DNA of 64,000 nucleotides from positions 7,482,001 through 7,546,000 of the forward strand of contig NZ_JASTWJ010000001.1 in the NCBI RefSeq assembly GCF_030499515.1, read 5' to 3'. Numbering within the stretch: the stretch's first letter is position 1; each line of letters opens with the position of its first letter. The notes under the pieces are model-generated. The model saw nothing but the letters and a program-made list of their open reading frames with translations. It was not told the DNA's origin and searched no databases. A program made the position numbers and the translations under genes. Positions 16,160 to 24,458 of the stretch are shown in pieces. Origin of the DNA: Streptomyces sp. DT2A-34 (lineage in GTDB: Bacteria > Actinomycetota > Actinomycetes > Streptomycetales > Streptomycetaceae).

Positions 16160-16340
16160 CCAGGCGCACAGCACCGTCCGAGGCGGGCAGCCCGATCGGG
16201 TGGGCCGGGCCGAGTGCGATGCCCACGCGCGCGTACTAGGGTGCCGGCGAGGGTCGCGACGTAGGCGATGACGAGCGTCCGCCACCGGCCCGGACAGAGC
16301 TCGGCGATCCCGAACACGAGCAGGATCTGTACGCTCCGTC
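16160..16340 (-). pseudogene. Decayed, frameshifted membrane-protein gene fragment
   Basis: On the minus strand one frame reads ILLVFGIAELCPGRWRTLVI and continues AYVATLAGTL; after an apparent one-base insertion near 16238 (CTAGTACGCG) the next frame continues ARVGIALGPAHPIGLPASDG. Joined, they make one plausible hydrophobic stretch of rhomboid-like character. There is no intact start or end. It lies between the membrane protein gene and cobT in an otherwise featureless gap (16149-16384). Remnant status is inferred. Confidence 0.4.
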
Positions 16341-16384
16341 GCGACCGTGCAGCCCGGCCGTGCCGAACCGCGCGCGCACCACCG

Positions 16385-17545
16385 TCACGCGGTCTCCGGC
16401 TGTTCCTTCTCCGCCACCGACTCCTCGGCCTCCGGCGTCTCCGAGTCCTTCGGCGTCTCCGAGTCCTCCGGCGTCTCCGGATCCTCCGGGTTCTCGTCCT
16501 TCGGCTTCTCCGGCAGCTCCGCGGCCAGTGCGGCGGCGGCCCGCACCATAGGGAGGGCCAGCAGTCCTCCGGCCCCTTCCCCGACCTTCACGCCCTGGTC
16601 GAGCAGCGGCTCCAGGGCCATCCGGTCCAGCGCCTTCGCCTGCCCCGGTTCCCCGCTGTTGTGCGCGGCCAGCCACCAGTCCGGCGCCCGGAACGCGATC
16701 CGCTGCCCGACCAGCGCACAGGCGGCGACCACGACCCCGTCCAGCACGACCGGCATCTTCCGCACCGCACTCTGCAGCAGGAACCCGGTGATCGCGGCGA
16801 GGTCGGCCCCGCCCACCGTCGCGAGCAGCTGCAGCTGATCCCCGAGCACGGGACGCGCCCGGCGCAGGGCGTCCCGGATCGCCGCGCACTTGCGCATCCA
16901 CACCAGGTCGTCGATGGCCAGGCCACCCCGCCCGGTGACCACGGAGGCATCGGTCCCGCACAGCGCGGCGACCAGCACCCCGGCCGCCGTGGTCCCGCCG
17001 ACGCTCACATCGCCGAGCACCACCAGATCCGTACCGGAGTCGGCCTCCTCGTCGGCCACCGCGACCCCGGCCCGGAAGGCGGCCTCGGCCTCCTCGAGCG
17101 TCAACGCGTCCTCGACGTCGATACGACCGCTGCCGCGCCGCACCCGATGCCGTACGACGGCCTCCGGCAGCGCCTCCGGGTCGCAGTCCAGCGCCATGTC
17201 GACGACCCGCACCGGAACCCCGAGCCGCCGCGCGAGCACGGACACCGGCCGGCCGCCCTCGAGGATCTCCCGCACCAACTCCACGGCGCCGCCCGCGCGT
17301 CGCGCCGAGACACCCAGCTCGGCGACGCCGTGGTCACCGGCGAAGAGCACGACCCGCGGCTGTTCGATCGGCCGCACCGGTACGGCGGACTGTGCCGCCG
17401 CCAGCCACTCACCCAGGTCGTCGAGGCGGCCCAGCGCCCCGGGCGGCACGATCTGACGCTCACGGCGCGCCTCGGCGTCACGGCGCACCCCACCGTCGGG
17501 GCGCTCGATCAGATCACTGAAGTCGTCGAGATTAAGCGAGCTCAT
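16385..17545 (-). CDS. cobT: Nicotinate-nucleotide-dimethylbenzimidazole phosphoribosyltransferase
   Basis: 386 residues; makes alpha-ribazole phosphate from the lower-ligand base and nicotinate mononucleotide. Conserved segments include PPGALGRLDDLGEWL, VVLFAGDHGVAELGVSA, LGDVSVGGTTAAGVLVAAL, ATVGGADLAAITGFLL and the catalytic-Glu region KVGEGAGGLLALPMVRAA. The ATG at 17545 gives MSSLNLDDFSDLI; the ribosome site is poor, and the frame stays open upstream without coding character. After residue 345 there is an unusual acidic tail of imperfect PEDPETPEDSETPKDSETPE repeats, absent from the core family. It shares a divergent region with the methyltransferase at 17762. Confidence 0.93.
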   Translation of the reverse strand: MSSLNLDDFSDLIERPDGGVRRDAEARRERQIVPPGALGRLDDLGEWLAAAQSAVPVRPIEQPRVVLFAGDHGVAELGVSARRAGGAVELVREILEGGRPVSVLARRLGVPVRVVDMALDCDPEALPEAVVRHRVRRGSGRIDVEDALTLEEAEAAFRAGVAVADEEADSGTDLVVLGDVSVGGTTAAGVLVAALCGTDASVVTGRGGLAIDDLVWMRKCAAIRDALRRARPVLGDQLQLLATVGGADLAAITGFLLQSAVRKMPVVLDGVVVAACALVGQRIAFRAPDWWLAAHNSGEPGQAKALDRMALEPLLDQGVKVGEGAGGLLALPMVRAAAALAAELPEKPKDENPEDPETPEDSETPKDSETPEAEESVAEKEQPETA

Positions 17546-17761
17546 TCGCCGAACAGTACCGGCACCGGTCGAACAGAACGGCGCCACATGGCCACCAGGG
17601 ACTCCGCCACGTCCCCTCTGCATCGGCGCGACGTCGTTGCACCCAAGATCGGCATCCCATACGTTCCGTTTTGCAGTGGATTGTCGGGGCATGCTCGCAC
17701 CGTCCTGCCGTATGCCCCCCGTACGCCCCCGCCCTACGCCCTCGCGCCCGGGAGCCGCCCC

Positions 17762-18577
17762 ATGACCGCGACCGCACCCCCCGAAAGAGCCCGCGCCGAC
17801 TGCGCGTCCACCCTCGGCGCATGCCGGGACCAGCCCTACGTCCCCCGACACCTGGGCCTCACTCGGCTGCCGTCCCGCCGGCTGAGGGCAGCGGCCCGCG
17901 CGGCGCTCGCCTTCCCCGAACCGGAGAGCTGGCTGGACGTGGGCACGGGTTACGCCCGCTTCCCGGAGGTGGCGAAGGAACTCTTCCCGTACACGGCGTT
18001 CGACGGCCTGGACCCGACCTACCGTGTCCTGCACGCACGCGTGGCCGAGCGGGTGGAGGAGGCCCACGTCGGCAATCTGACGGACGCCCGCATCAGGGCC
18101 CGGCTGCGCGCCCGCTACGACATCGTCAGTATGTTCCGCCACCTGGAGCACACCCCGGACCCCCGCGAGGAGCTCCGCGCCGCCCTCACGGTCCTGCGGC
18201 CCGGCGGCCACCTCATCCTCGAACTCCCCGACCCGCGCTGCGTGTTCGCCCTGCTGCTCGGCAGATGGTGGACCCCGCACAGCCGCCCCGGCCACCTGCA
18301 CCTGATGCCCCTGGACACGCTCCGCCAGGAACTGGAGTCCCAGGGCTGCACGGTCCTCTCCACGGACCGCCGCACCCCGCACATCCCGTACGACCTCGCG
18401 GCCACGACCTCGCGGACGCTGGCGTTCTTCCTGCCCTCGCCGCTGTCCCGAGCCTGCGCGCCCCTGGTGGCCGTGGCCTGGGCCCTCGACCACATCCTGG
18501 CCCCCGTACTACGCCACACCCGCTTCTCGAACACGTACCGCGTCATCGCCCGCAAGGAGCCGACCGCACCGGTGTGA
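17762..18577 (+). CDS. Class I SAM-dependent methyltransferase
   Basis: 271 residues. Rossmann motif I is WLDVGTGYARFPEVAKE, motif II is FDGLDPTY, and motif IV/V is YDIVSMFRHLEHTPDPRE followed by LRPGGHLILELPDP. The C-terminal 100 residues contain a hydrophobic region (LVAVAWALDHILAPVL), suggesting membrane association or a lipophilic substrate. ATG 17762 has GGAG 8 nt upstream; the same frame is open far upstream but reads as the shadow of cobT. It lies alone between minus-strand cobT and cobU genes, so cobalamin involvement is possible but not shown. The family is sure, the substrate unknown. Confidence 0.85.
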   Translation: MTATAPPERARADCASTLGACRDQPYVPRHLGLTRLPSRRLRAAARAALAFPEPESWLDVGTGYARFPEVAKELFPYTAFDGLDPTYRVLHARVAERVEEAHVGNLTDARIRARLRARYDIVSMFRHLEHTPDPREELRAALTVLRPGGHLILELPDPRCVFALLLGRWWTPHSRPGHLHLMPLDTLRQELESQGCTVLSTDRRTPHIPYDLAATTSRTLAFFLPSPLSRACAPLVAVAWALDHILAPVLRHTRFSNTYRVIARKEPTAPV

Positions 18578-18624
18578 GGTCCTGTCGCTGGACCCGGCCT
18601 GCCTGGCACTCAGGTCACCGCAGC

Positions 18625-18705
18625 GTCCCTGAAGGGGCGCGGGGCTGTAGGGATATGCGGCTCCGCCGCGTGGGCGCGACAAGCCACGACGAAGCCGCAG
18701 ACGCT
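18625..18705 (+). repeat. Dispersed Streptomyces repeat, long form (copy 4)
   Basis: GAAGGGGCGCGGGGCTGTA, then the inner hairpin ATGCGGCTCCGCCGCGTGGG and GCGCGACAAGCCACGACG. It lies between the converging methyltransferase and cobU genes, where it could serve as a terminator from both sides. Confidence 0.75.
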
Positions 18706-18726
18706 CGACTGAAGATCGCGGCACTC

Positions 18727-19929
18727 TCATCCGCGCAACACCACCGCTTGCCCCGCCACCACCAACACGACCTGCTCGCACTCCGAGGCGAACGCCGCGT
18801 TCAGCCGCCCCAGCTCGTCCCGATACCGCCGCCCCGAAGCCGTGGCCGGCACAATCCCCGACCCCACCTCATTGGATACGGCGACGACGGTCCGCCGAGT
18901 CGCCCTCACCGCCGCCGTCAGCTCGCGCATGCGATCCCGCAGTGCCCGCTCCCCGCCGTCCGCCCACACCGCGTCGTCCCACGCCCCGACGGAGTCCATG
19001 GCTTCCGTCAGCCACAGGGACAGACAGTCGACGAGCAACGGCGCCCCGGGCTCCGCCAGCAGCGGCACCAGGTCGCACGTCTCGGCCGTACGCCACGACC
19101 CCGGCCGCCGCTCCCGGTGCGCGGCGACCCGCGCCGCCCACTCCCCGTCGCCGCTCCGGGTGCCGCCGGTCGCCACGTACAGCACGTCCGGGAAGGCCTC
19201 CAACCGCCGCTCCGCCTCCACCGACTTCCCGGACCGGGCCCCGCCCAGCACCAGGGTCCGCCGCGGCACGTCCGGTACGTCCTCGTACGCCCCCACCACC
19301 AGCGTCGCCCCGTCCCGCACCGCCCGCGCCCCCGCCGCGGCCAGCCGCCGCCGCAGCTCGGCGCCCGGCGGCACGTCATGGTCCAGATGGACGGCGACGA
19401 CATCCGTCGTCGGCCCGATCGCCCCCACCGCCCGCAGCTTGGCCAGGGCGTCCGGCCGCCCCACGACATCGGCGACCACCATGTCGTACATCCCGACGGA
19501 CCCCTCCTCCAGCCCGGCCGGCGCACCCCCCGGCGGCAGATACAGCAGCCGCTGCCCGTCGGGCCCGGTCACCGCGTACCCCGTGCCCGGCGAGTCCATC
19601 GCCACCGCCCGCACCCGATGCCCCGTCAGCAGCGCCAACTCCCGCCCGTCCGGCACCCGCCCGGGCTGCGGCACCCCCGCCGGCACCTCGACGGCGGGCC
19701 CGTCGTGCGGATGCGACAGCAGCACCTGCCGTACGCCCGCCAGCGAACGCCCCGCTCGAGCCGCCGCGAACGCCGCCCCGGGCGTCAGATCGAGCAGCAG
19801 CCCCCCGTCCACGAGCAACGCGGTGGCCGCCCGCGCGTCATCGCCGAGCGCGCCCGCACAGGCCGCACACGGACAGTCGGGGCGGGGAAGTCCCGCGGGG
19901 GCACCGGTGCCGAGGAGAGTCAGTTCCAC
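18727..19929 (-). CDS. cobU: MBL-fold domain fused to adenosylcobinamide kinase/guanylyltransferase
   Basis: 400 residues in two parts. Residues 1-215 are metallo-beta-lactamase-like (MELTLLGTGAPAGLPRPDCP, VLLSHPHDGPA, VVAVHLDHDVPPG) with a CPCAAC cluster near the start. Residues 225-400 are CobU, with P-loop TLVLGGARSGKSVEAE, LYVATGGTRS, LLVDCLSLWL and VSNEVGSGIVP. CobU phosphorylates adenosylcobinamide and attaches GMP. The fused MBL domain resembles PhnP-like hydrolases and might supply the missing alpha-ribazole-phosphate phosphatase step, but this is inference. The GTG start at 19929 has a weak ribosome site. Same strand as cobT and cobS. Confidence 0.9.
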   Translation of the reverse strand: MELTLLGTGAPAGLPRPDCPCAACAGALGDDARAATALLVDGGLLLDLTPGAAFAAARAGRSLAGVRQVLLSHPHDGPAVEVPAGVPQPGRVPDGRELALLTGHRVRAVAMDSPGTGYAVTGPDGQRLLYLPPGGAPAGLEEGSVGMYDMVVADVVGRPDALAKLRAVGAIGPTTDVVAVHLDHDVPPGAELRRRLAAAGARAVRDGATLVVGAYEDVPDVPRRTLVLGGARSGKSVEAERRLEAFPDVLYVATGGTRSGDGEWAARVAAHRERRPGSWRTAETCDLVPLLAEPGAPLLVDCLSLWLTEAMDSVGAWDDAVWADGGERALRDRMRELTAAVRATRRTVVAVSNEVGSGIVPATASGRRYRDELGRLNAAFASECEQVVLVVAGQAVVLRG

Positions 19930-19968
19930 GGAACCGATTTTCGCGTGTCCGCGCAGGTCTCGCGCGCC

Positions 19969-20006
19969 CCCACTCTCGACTTCGCTCGAGCGGGGGGACC
20001 CCCACG
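19969..20006. repeat. Dispersed CCCCC/GGGGG hairpin repeat
   Basis: CCCCCACTCTCGACTTCGCT and CGAGCGGGGGGACCCCCA form a compact stem typical of a common Streptomyces intergenic hairpin. It lies between cobU and the small gene at 20079. Confidence 0.6.
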
Positions 20007-20078
20007 GCTAGGCTCAGGGCAGGAGCCGGACCAAGATCCGGCTCCTGCTCTGCACGTGCTGACACCTTGGAGGCGTAC

Positions 20079-20291
20079 ATGGCGGCATGGACGTGGCGGT
20101 TCGAGAAGGCCGACGGGGCTGAGGTCCAGCCCGCGGTGCAGCCCGAGGAGTTCACGACCCAGGGGGACGCCGAGTCCTGGGTCGGGGAGAACTGGAAGGC
20201 GCTGCTGGAAGGCGGCGCGGACCAGGTACGGCTGTTCGAGGACTCCACCGAGATCTACGGGCCGATGAGCCTGCACGCCGAGCAGTCGTAA
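20079..20291 (+). CDS. Small conserved hypothetical protein
   Basis: 70 residues, beginning MAAWTWRFEKADGAEV and including EEFTTQGDAESWVGENWKAL and VRLFEDSTEIYGPMSLH. It is soluble, acidic and rich in Trp and Glu, with no membrane segment and no motif I recognise. ATG 20079 has TTGGAGG at good spacing, codon use is typical of the chromosome, and a strong terminator follows directly. That makes it a real stand-alone gene rather than a shadow. Function unknown. Confidence 0.85.
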   Translation: MAAWTWRFEKADGAEVQPAVQPEEFTTQGDAESWVGENWKALLEGGADQVRLFEDSTEIYGPMSLHAEQS

Positions 20292-20298
20292 GCGGGGA

Positions 20299-20336
20299 GG
20301 GGGTGAGGGCCGCACGGTCGTCCGGCCCTCACCCCG
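20299..20336 (+). terminator. Terminator between the small gene and the HtrA-like gene
   Basis: GGGGTGAGGGCC pairs perfectly with GGCCCTCACCCC around a 12-nt loop. It starts 8 nt past the small gene's stop and may also serve the converging protease gene. Confidence 0.85.
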
Positions 20337-20344
20337 CCCTCCCG

Positions 20345-21430
20345 TCACTGCTCACCCAGCGTCACATCCACCGTCTTCTCACTGCCGTTGCGCGTGTACG
20401 TCACCGTCGTCCGCTCGCCCGGCCGGTCGGAGGCAAGCTCCTCGGCGAGTGAGGTGATGGTGGTGATGTCCGTGTCACCGAGCCGGGTGATGATGTCCCC
20501 GGGCTCGATTCCGGCCTTGTCGGCCGCCCCGCCCGCCATCACCTCGACCACGGCGACGCCCGCGACCTGGTAGTCGTCGTCCACGACCGTTCGGCCCGTG
20601 ATGCCGAGCGCCGCCCGGCCCGATTCGGTGACCTTGCCGTCCCTCACGATCTGGTCGGCGATGGTCCGCACTGTCGACGCCGGGATCGCGAACCCGATGC
20701 CGGGCGCCGCGCCCTCGCCCCTGCCGGGTTCGGTGGCTGCGAGGGTCGGGATGCCGATGACCCGGCCGTCGAGGTTCACCAGGGCACCACCGCTGTTGCC
20801 GGGGTTGATGGCGGCCGACGTCTGCACCATGTTGGCGATCGTCGCGCCCGTACCACCCTCGCTGCGGCCCTCGGTGACGGTCCGTCCGGTCGCCGAGACG
20901 ATGCCCTGCGTCACGCTGGACGACAGTCCCAGAGGTGAGCCCATGGCCAGCACGATCTGCCCGACCTCGACCTTCGCCGAGTCCCCGAACGCCGCCGCCT
21001 TCAGCCCCTTCGGCGCCTTGTCGAGCTTGATGACCGCGAGGTCCTGCTGCGGGTAGGAGAAGACGAGCCGTGCGGTGAAGGTGTCCTCGCTGTTGGCGGT
21101 CGTCACCCGGAAGCTGTCCTCGTTCCCCACGACATGCGCGTTGGTGACGATGTGCCCCTGGCCGTCGTAGACCACCCCCGAGCCCAGATCGTTCCTGGCC
21201 TGGATCTGCACGACCGACGGCAGCACGTCCTTGATCACCTTCAGGTAGCCGTTCTGCAGATCGTCGACCGCCCGCGGGGCGGCGGCCTGCGCGGCCTGCG
21301 TGGTCGAGCCCTCCTCCTCGCGCGAGCGCGAGGACGGGGAGCCGGAGCACGCGGAGAGGAGCCCGAGGCAGCACAGCACGGCGACGGCCGCGACGACCGG
21401 CCGCAGGGCAGGGAAACAGCGAGCATCCAT
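20345..21430 (-). CDS. HtrA/DegP-like serine protease lipoprotein with PDZ domain
   Basis: 361 residues. The ATG at 21430 gives a lipoprotein signal with lipobox LLSAC (Cys28), so the protease is anchored on the outer face of the membrane. The trypsin-like domain has the full triad: His99 in IVTNAHVVG, Asp130 in QQDLAVI and Ser213 in GNSGGAL. A PDZ domain (about 265-350; GGAADKAGIEPGDIITRLG) follows. HtrA proteins degrade or refold damaged exported proteins. The open frame extends upstream to 21502 but without signal or ribosome site. Nearby pspA and two-component genes suit an envelope-quality role, though no direct link is seen. Confidence 0.92.
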   Translation of the reverse strand: MDARCFPALRPVVAAVAVLCCLGLLSACSGSPSSRSREEEGSTTQAAQAAAPRAVDDLQNGYLKVIKDVLPSVVQIQARNDLGSGVVYDGQGHIVTNAHVVGNEDSFRVTTANSEDTFTARLVFSYPQQDLAVIKLDKAPKGLKAAAFGDSAKVEVGQIVLAMGSPLGLSSSVTQGIVSATGRTVTEGRSEGGTGATIANMVQTSAAINPGNSGGALVNLDGRVIGIPTLAATEPGRGEGAAPGIGFAIPASTVRTIADQIVRDGKVTESGRAALGITGRTVVDDDYQVAGVAVVEVMAGGAADKAGIEPGDIITRLGDTDITTITSLAEELASDRPGERTTVTYTRNGSEKTVDVTLGEQ

Positions 21431-21540
21431 GCCCCGAGTCTCACCGCGGAACCCGGATCCGGCCCGTGGTGCTCGCCCGAACGAGCCTTGACCAATCGAC
21501 AAGGCCTAAGCAGGTCGGGCGAAGTCCGCTGCGGTTCGGC

Positions 21541-21626
21541 AGCGCCCCAAAGGGGCGCGGGGCTGCGTTGGATATGCGGCTTCCGCCGCGCGGGCGCGAC
21601 CAGCCACGACGGCGCCGCAGACGACC
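21541..21626 (+). repeat. Dispersed Streptomyces repeat, long form (copy 5)
   Basis: AGCGCCCCAAAGGGGCGCGG, then ATGCGGCTTCCGCCGCGCGG and GCGCGACCAGCCACGACGG. It lies between the HtrA-like gene's promoter and the stop of the methyltransferase at 21659, so it could terminate the latter. Confidence 0.75.
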
Positions 21627-21658
21627 GACGACACATCGCGGCACTTCAAGCGGAGCGC

Positions 21659-22447
21659 CTAGCCGCGCACTCCGCACAGATGCAGCAACGCCGCGACGCT
21701 CCGATAGGGATCCGTCTTCCCGGCCCGCTCCTCGACCGCCAGCAACGCCTCCACGTCCGCCGGGATCTCCGCCCCGTCGGCAGCCGTGTCCGTGAACACC
21801 CGTACGCCGTACCAGGTGTGCAGCGGCGCCCCGATCCCGGCGAGCGTCGCCGTCAGCTCGGCGAGCCGGTCGGCCCGTACGTCGAGCCCCAGCCGATTCC
21901 GGTACGCGGTGGTGTCGAAGGCGTCCAGCGCCGCGGCCCAGTCCCCGGCCAGTCCCGGCCGCATGGCCAGCGCGTCGCCGTTGCGCACGAGCAGCGACAG
22001 CAGCCCGCCCGGGGCGAGCATCCGGGCCAGCCCGGCCAGCAGCGGATCGGGCTCCTTGATGTACATCAGCACGCCATGACAGAGCACGACGTCGAAGCTG
22101 CCCGGCAGGAAGTGGACGCCGGTGTCCCGCCCGTCCCCCTGGACGATGCGGACCCGCTCCCGGATCCCCTCGGGCTCGCCGGCGAGCTCCTCACGGGCCG
22201 CCGCGATCATCTTCGGGTCCTGCTCGACGCCGGTCACCTGGTGCCCGGCCCTGGCCAGGCGCAGCGCCTGGGTGCCCTGGCCCATCCCCACGTCGAGCAC
22301 CCGCAGCCGCTGCCCGACCGGGAACCGCCCGGCTATCTGCTCGTCGAGCTGCCGGGCCACCAGCTCCTGTCGTACGACATCGCGCAGCCCGCCCAGCTCG
22401 CTGAGCCACGCGTCGGCCGCACCCCCGGTGAAAGCAGCTGTGCTCAG
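21659..22447 (-). CDS. SAM-dependent methyltransferase (CmoA/UbiE-like fold)
   Basis: 262 residues. Motif I LRVLDVGMGQGTQALRLA, motif II VTGVEQDPKM, and FDVVLCHGVLMYIKEPDP followed by LAPGGLLSLLVRN define a class I methyltransferase, with a helical N-terminus (WLSELGGLRDVVRQELVARQ). The best start is an unusual CTG at 22447 that overlaps the upstream stop as CTGA, with GGAGAG at good spacing; no ATG, GTG or TTG lies in a suitable place nearby. Translational coupling to the DUF3043 gene is therefore likely. Substrate unknown. The next in-frame GTG would remove the start of the conserved N-terminal helix. Confidence 0.83.
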   Translation of the reverse strand: MSTAAFTGGAADAWLSELGGLRDVVRQELVARQLDEQIAGRFPVGQRLRVLDVGMGQGTQALRLARAGHQVTGVEQDPKMIAAAREELAGEPEGIRERVRIVQGDGRDTGVHFLPGSFDVVLCHGVLMYIKEPDPLLAGLARMLAPGGLLSLLVRNGDALAMRPGLAGDWAAALDAFDTTAYRNRLGLDVRADRLAELTATLAGIGAPLHTWYGVRVFTDTAADGAEIPADVEALLAVEERAGKTDPYRSVAALLHLCGVRG

Positions 22448-23043
22448 GGCCGCTCTCCGCGCTTGACCTGCGGCTTCGGCAGCCGGAGCCGGCGCATCTG
22501 CAGCGAGCGCATCAGCGCGTAGGCGACGGCGCCGCGCTTGGGCTCGTCGGGGAAGCGCTCGGCGAGCCGCTTCTTCAGGCGAACGCTCGTGAGCACCGAG
22601 TCCAGCACGATGAGCACGATCACGATCAGCCACAGCAGCAGCGCGATGTTCTGCAGCGCCGGCACCTGCACCATGCTCAGCACGAGGATGACCACGGCCA
22701 TCGGCAGGAAGAACTCCGCGATGTTGAAGCGCGAGTCGATGAAGTCACGCGCGAACCTGCGGACCGGACCCTTGTCACGGGCCGGCAGATACCGCTCGTC
22801 GCCCCCGGCCAGCGCCTGGCGCTGCTTCTCCAGGGCGGCCCGGCGCTCCTCGCGCTGGCGCTTGGCGGCATCCTTGCGCGTCATCGACGTGTTGGCCACG
22901 CTGCGACGCTGGGACTGGGCCTCACTGCGCTTGGGCGTGGGGCGGCCCTTCGGGGCCTCGGGGTGACGGGTCTGATTGGAGTCGGTCACCAGCGCCTTGT
23001 CGGCGGTCTGGGCCTTCTCTTCCTTGGCACGGCTACGGAACAC
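22444..23043 (-). CDS. DUF3043 membrane protein
   Basis: 199 residues from GTG 23043 (VFRSRAKEEKAQ); a TTG at 23052 is the alternative. The first 95 residues are highly charged (RKDAAKRQREERRAALEKQR) and cytosolic. Two close hydrophobic helices follow (FFLPMAVVILVLSMV and IALLLWLIVIVLIVLD), then a basic tail. This is the layout of the actinobacterial DUF3043 family, whose function is not known to me. It is coupled to the downstream methyltransferase and divergent from pspA, which suggests an envelope connection. Confidence 0.85.
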   Translation of the reverse strand: MFRSRAKEEKAQTADKALVTDSNQTRHPEAPKGRPTPKRSEAQSQRRSVANTSMTRKDAAKRQREERRAALEKQRQALAGGDERYLPARDKGPVRRFARDFIDSRFNIAEFFLPMAVVILVLSMVQVPALQNIALLLWLIVIVLIVLDSVLTSVRLKKRLAERFPDEPKRGAVAYALMRSLQMRRLRLPKPQVKRGERP

Positions 23044-23305
23044 AAAACCCAAGGGTACGGGGTGCCAGGGGTTGGACCCCAGCCCCGTGGGGAACGATCC
23101 GGCAACACCAGTCGTCGTAGGGGGACAGAGGGGACGTTGCAGACGGGGGAGTCACCTACTCCTTACGCCGGAGCGGGACCGTACGCAGTCGTCCTTGGGG
23201 ATGAGCGCATCCGTCCCCGAACAGTGCGTCAATGGATGCAGGGCCCGTACTGTGGGTTCTGTCGCAGAGCTGGAGCTGGACGTCAGAAGGGGGCGCGCGA
23301 AGCCC

Positions 23306-24103
23306 ATGAGCGGTGTCATGAAGCGTATGGGGATGATCTTCCGCGCGAAGGCGAACAAGGCCCTTGACCGGGCCGAGGACCCGCGCGAGACCCTCGATTA
23401 CTCGTACCAGAAGCAGCTGGAGCTGCTCCAGAAGGTCCGCCGCGGCGTCGCCGACGTGGCCACCTCGCGCAAGCGCCTGGAACTCCAGCTCAACCAACTC
23501 CAGCAGCAGTCGTCGAAGCTGGAGGACCAGGGCCGCAAGGCGCTCGCACTGGGCCGCGAGGACCTGGCCCGCGAGGCGCTGTCCCGCCGCGCCGCCCTCC
23601 AGCAGCAGGTGACGGACCTGGAGACGCAGCACTCGACGCTGCAGGGCGAGGAGGAGAAGCTCACCCTCGCGGCCCAGCGCCTGCAGGCGAAGGTCGACGC
23701 CTTCCGCACCAAGAAGGAGACGATCAAGGCGACGTACACGGCGGCCCAGGCCCAGACCCGTATCGGCGAGGCGTTCTCCGGCATCTCGGAGGAGATGGGC
23801 GACGTCGGCCTGGCGATCCAGCGTGCCGAGGACAAGACGGCACAGCTCCAGGCCCGCGCCGGCGCGATCGACGAACTCCTCGCCTCCGGCGCCCTCGACG
23901 ACCAGTCCGGCATGCACAAGGACGACATCCAGGCCGAGCTGGACCGGCTCTCCGGTGGTACGGATGTAGAGCTGGAACTGCAGCGCATGAAGGCGGAGCT
24001 GGCGGGCGGGTCGTCGGGCGGCCAGCAGGCCATCGAGGGCGGCAACGGCCAGTCGCAGTCCCAGCAGCAGCCGCAGGACACCCCGCGCTTCGACAAGCAG
24101 TAG
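23306..24103 (+). CDS. pspA: PspA/IM30-family membrane-stress protein
   Basis: 265 residues, long alpha-helical coiled coils throughout (YQKQLELLQKVRRGVADVA and on). PspA/Vipp1 proteins polymerise on damaged membranes and limit proton leak. The N-terminal helix MKRMGMIFRAKANKALDRAE matches the membrane-binding amphipathic helix, and a Gln/Ser/Gly-rich tail ends the protein. I chose the ATG at 23306, with AGAAGGGGG about 13 nt upstream; the ATG at 23318 is possible. It is followed after 32 nt by the PspA-associated gene and then by a two-component pair. Confidence 0.93.
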   Translation: MSGVMKRMGMIFRAKANKALDRAEDPRETLDYSYQKQLELLQKVRRGVADVATSRKRLELQLNQLQQQSSKLEDQGRKALALGREDLAREALSRRAALQQQVTDLETQHSTLQGEEEKLTLAAQRLQAKVDAFRTKKETIKATYTAAQAQTRIGEAFSGISEEMGDVGLAIQRAEDKTAQLQARAGAIDELLASGALDDQSGMHKDDIQAELDRLSGGTDVELELQRMKAELAGGSSGGQQAIEGGNGQSQSQQQPQDTPRFDKQ

Positions 24104-24135
24104 CCGACGGCGGGGCCCACGCCGAGGAGGCCGAG

Positions 24136-24423
24136 ATGGGCGACATGATCGTCCGGATCATGGGTGAAGGGCAGGTGAAGCTGTCCGACAGCCACCTGCC
24201 CGAGCTGAACAAGCTCGACGACGAGCTCCTCGTGGAAATGGAGAACGGCGACGGCCCCGGCTTCCGCCGCACCCTCGACGCCCTCCTCTCCAAGGTCCGC
24301 GAACTCGGCGAGCCCCTGCCCGACGACTCCTTGGAACCGTCGGAACTGATCCTCCCGTCTCCGGACGCGACCTTGGAGGAGGTCCGGGAACTGCTGAGCG
24401 ACGATGGCTTGATCCCGGGTTGA
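24136..24423 (+). CDS. PspA-associated protein PspAA
   Basis: 95 residues, starting MGDMIVRIMGEGQVKLSDSH. The N-terminal beta-rich part (VRIMGEGQVKL) and acidic helical remainder match the small PspAA proteins that accompany pspA in actinobacteria and archaea and are thought to tune PspA. GAGGAGG precedes the ATG, and it is co-directional with pspA at 32 nt spacing, so the two form an operon. No membrane segment. Identification rests on size, context and general resemblance. Confidence 0.85.
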   Translation: MGDMIVRIMGEGQVKLSDSHLPELNKLDDELLVEMENGDGPGFRRTLDALLSKVRELGEPLPDDSLEPSELILPSPDATLEEVRELLSDDGLIPG

Positions 24424-24458
24424 GCCGGGGCGCCTCTGGACGCCGGCCCGCATCACTC

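Noticed and set aside
15317..17761. Cobalamin riboswitch near the cob genes
   Set aside because: No B12-box pattern (GCCACTG) was found upstream of cobS, cobT or cobU.
17546..18493. N-terminal extension of CobT to 702 residues
   Set aside because: It lies opposite the methyltransferase gene and matches no CobT; the enzyme begins at 17545.
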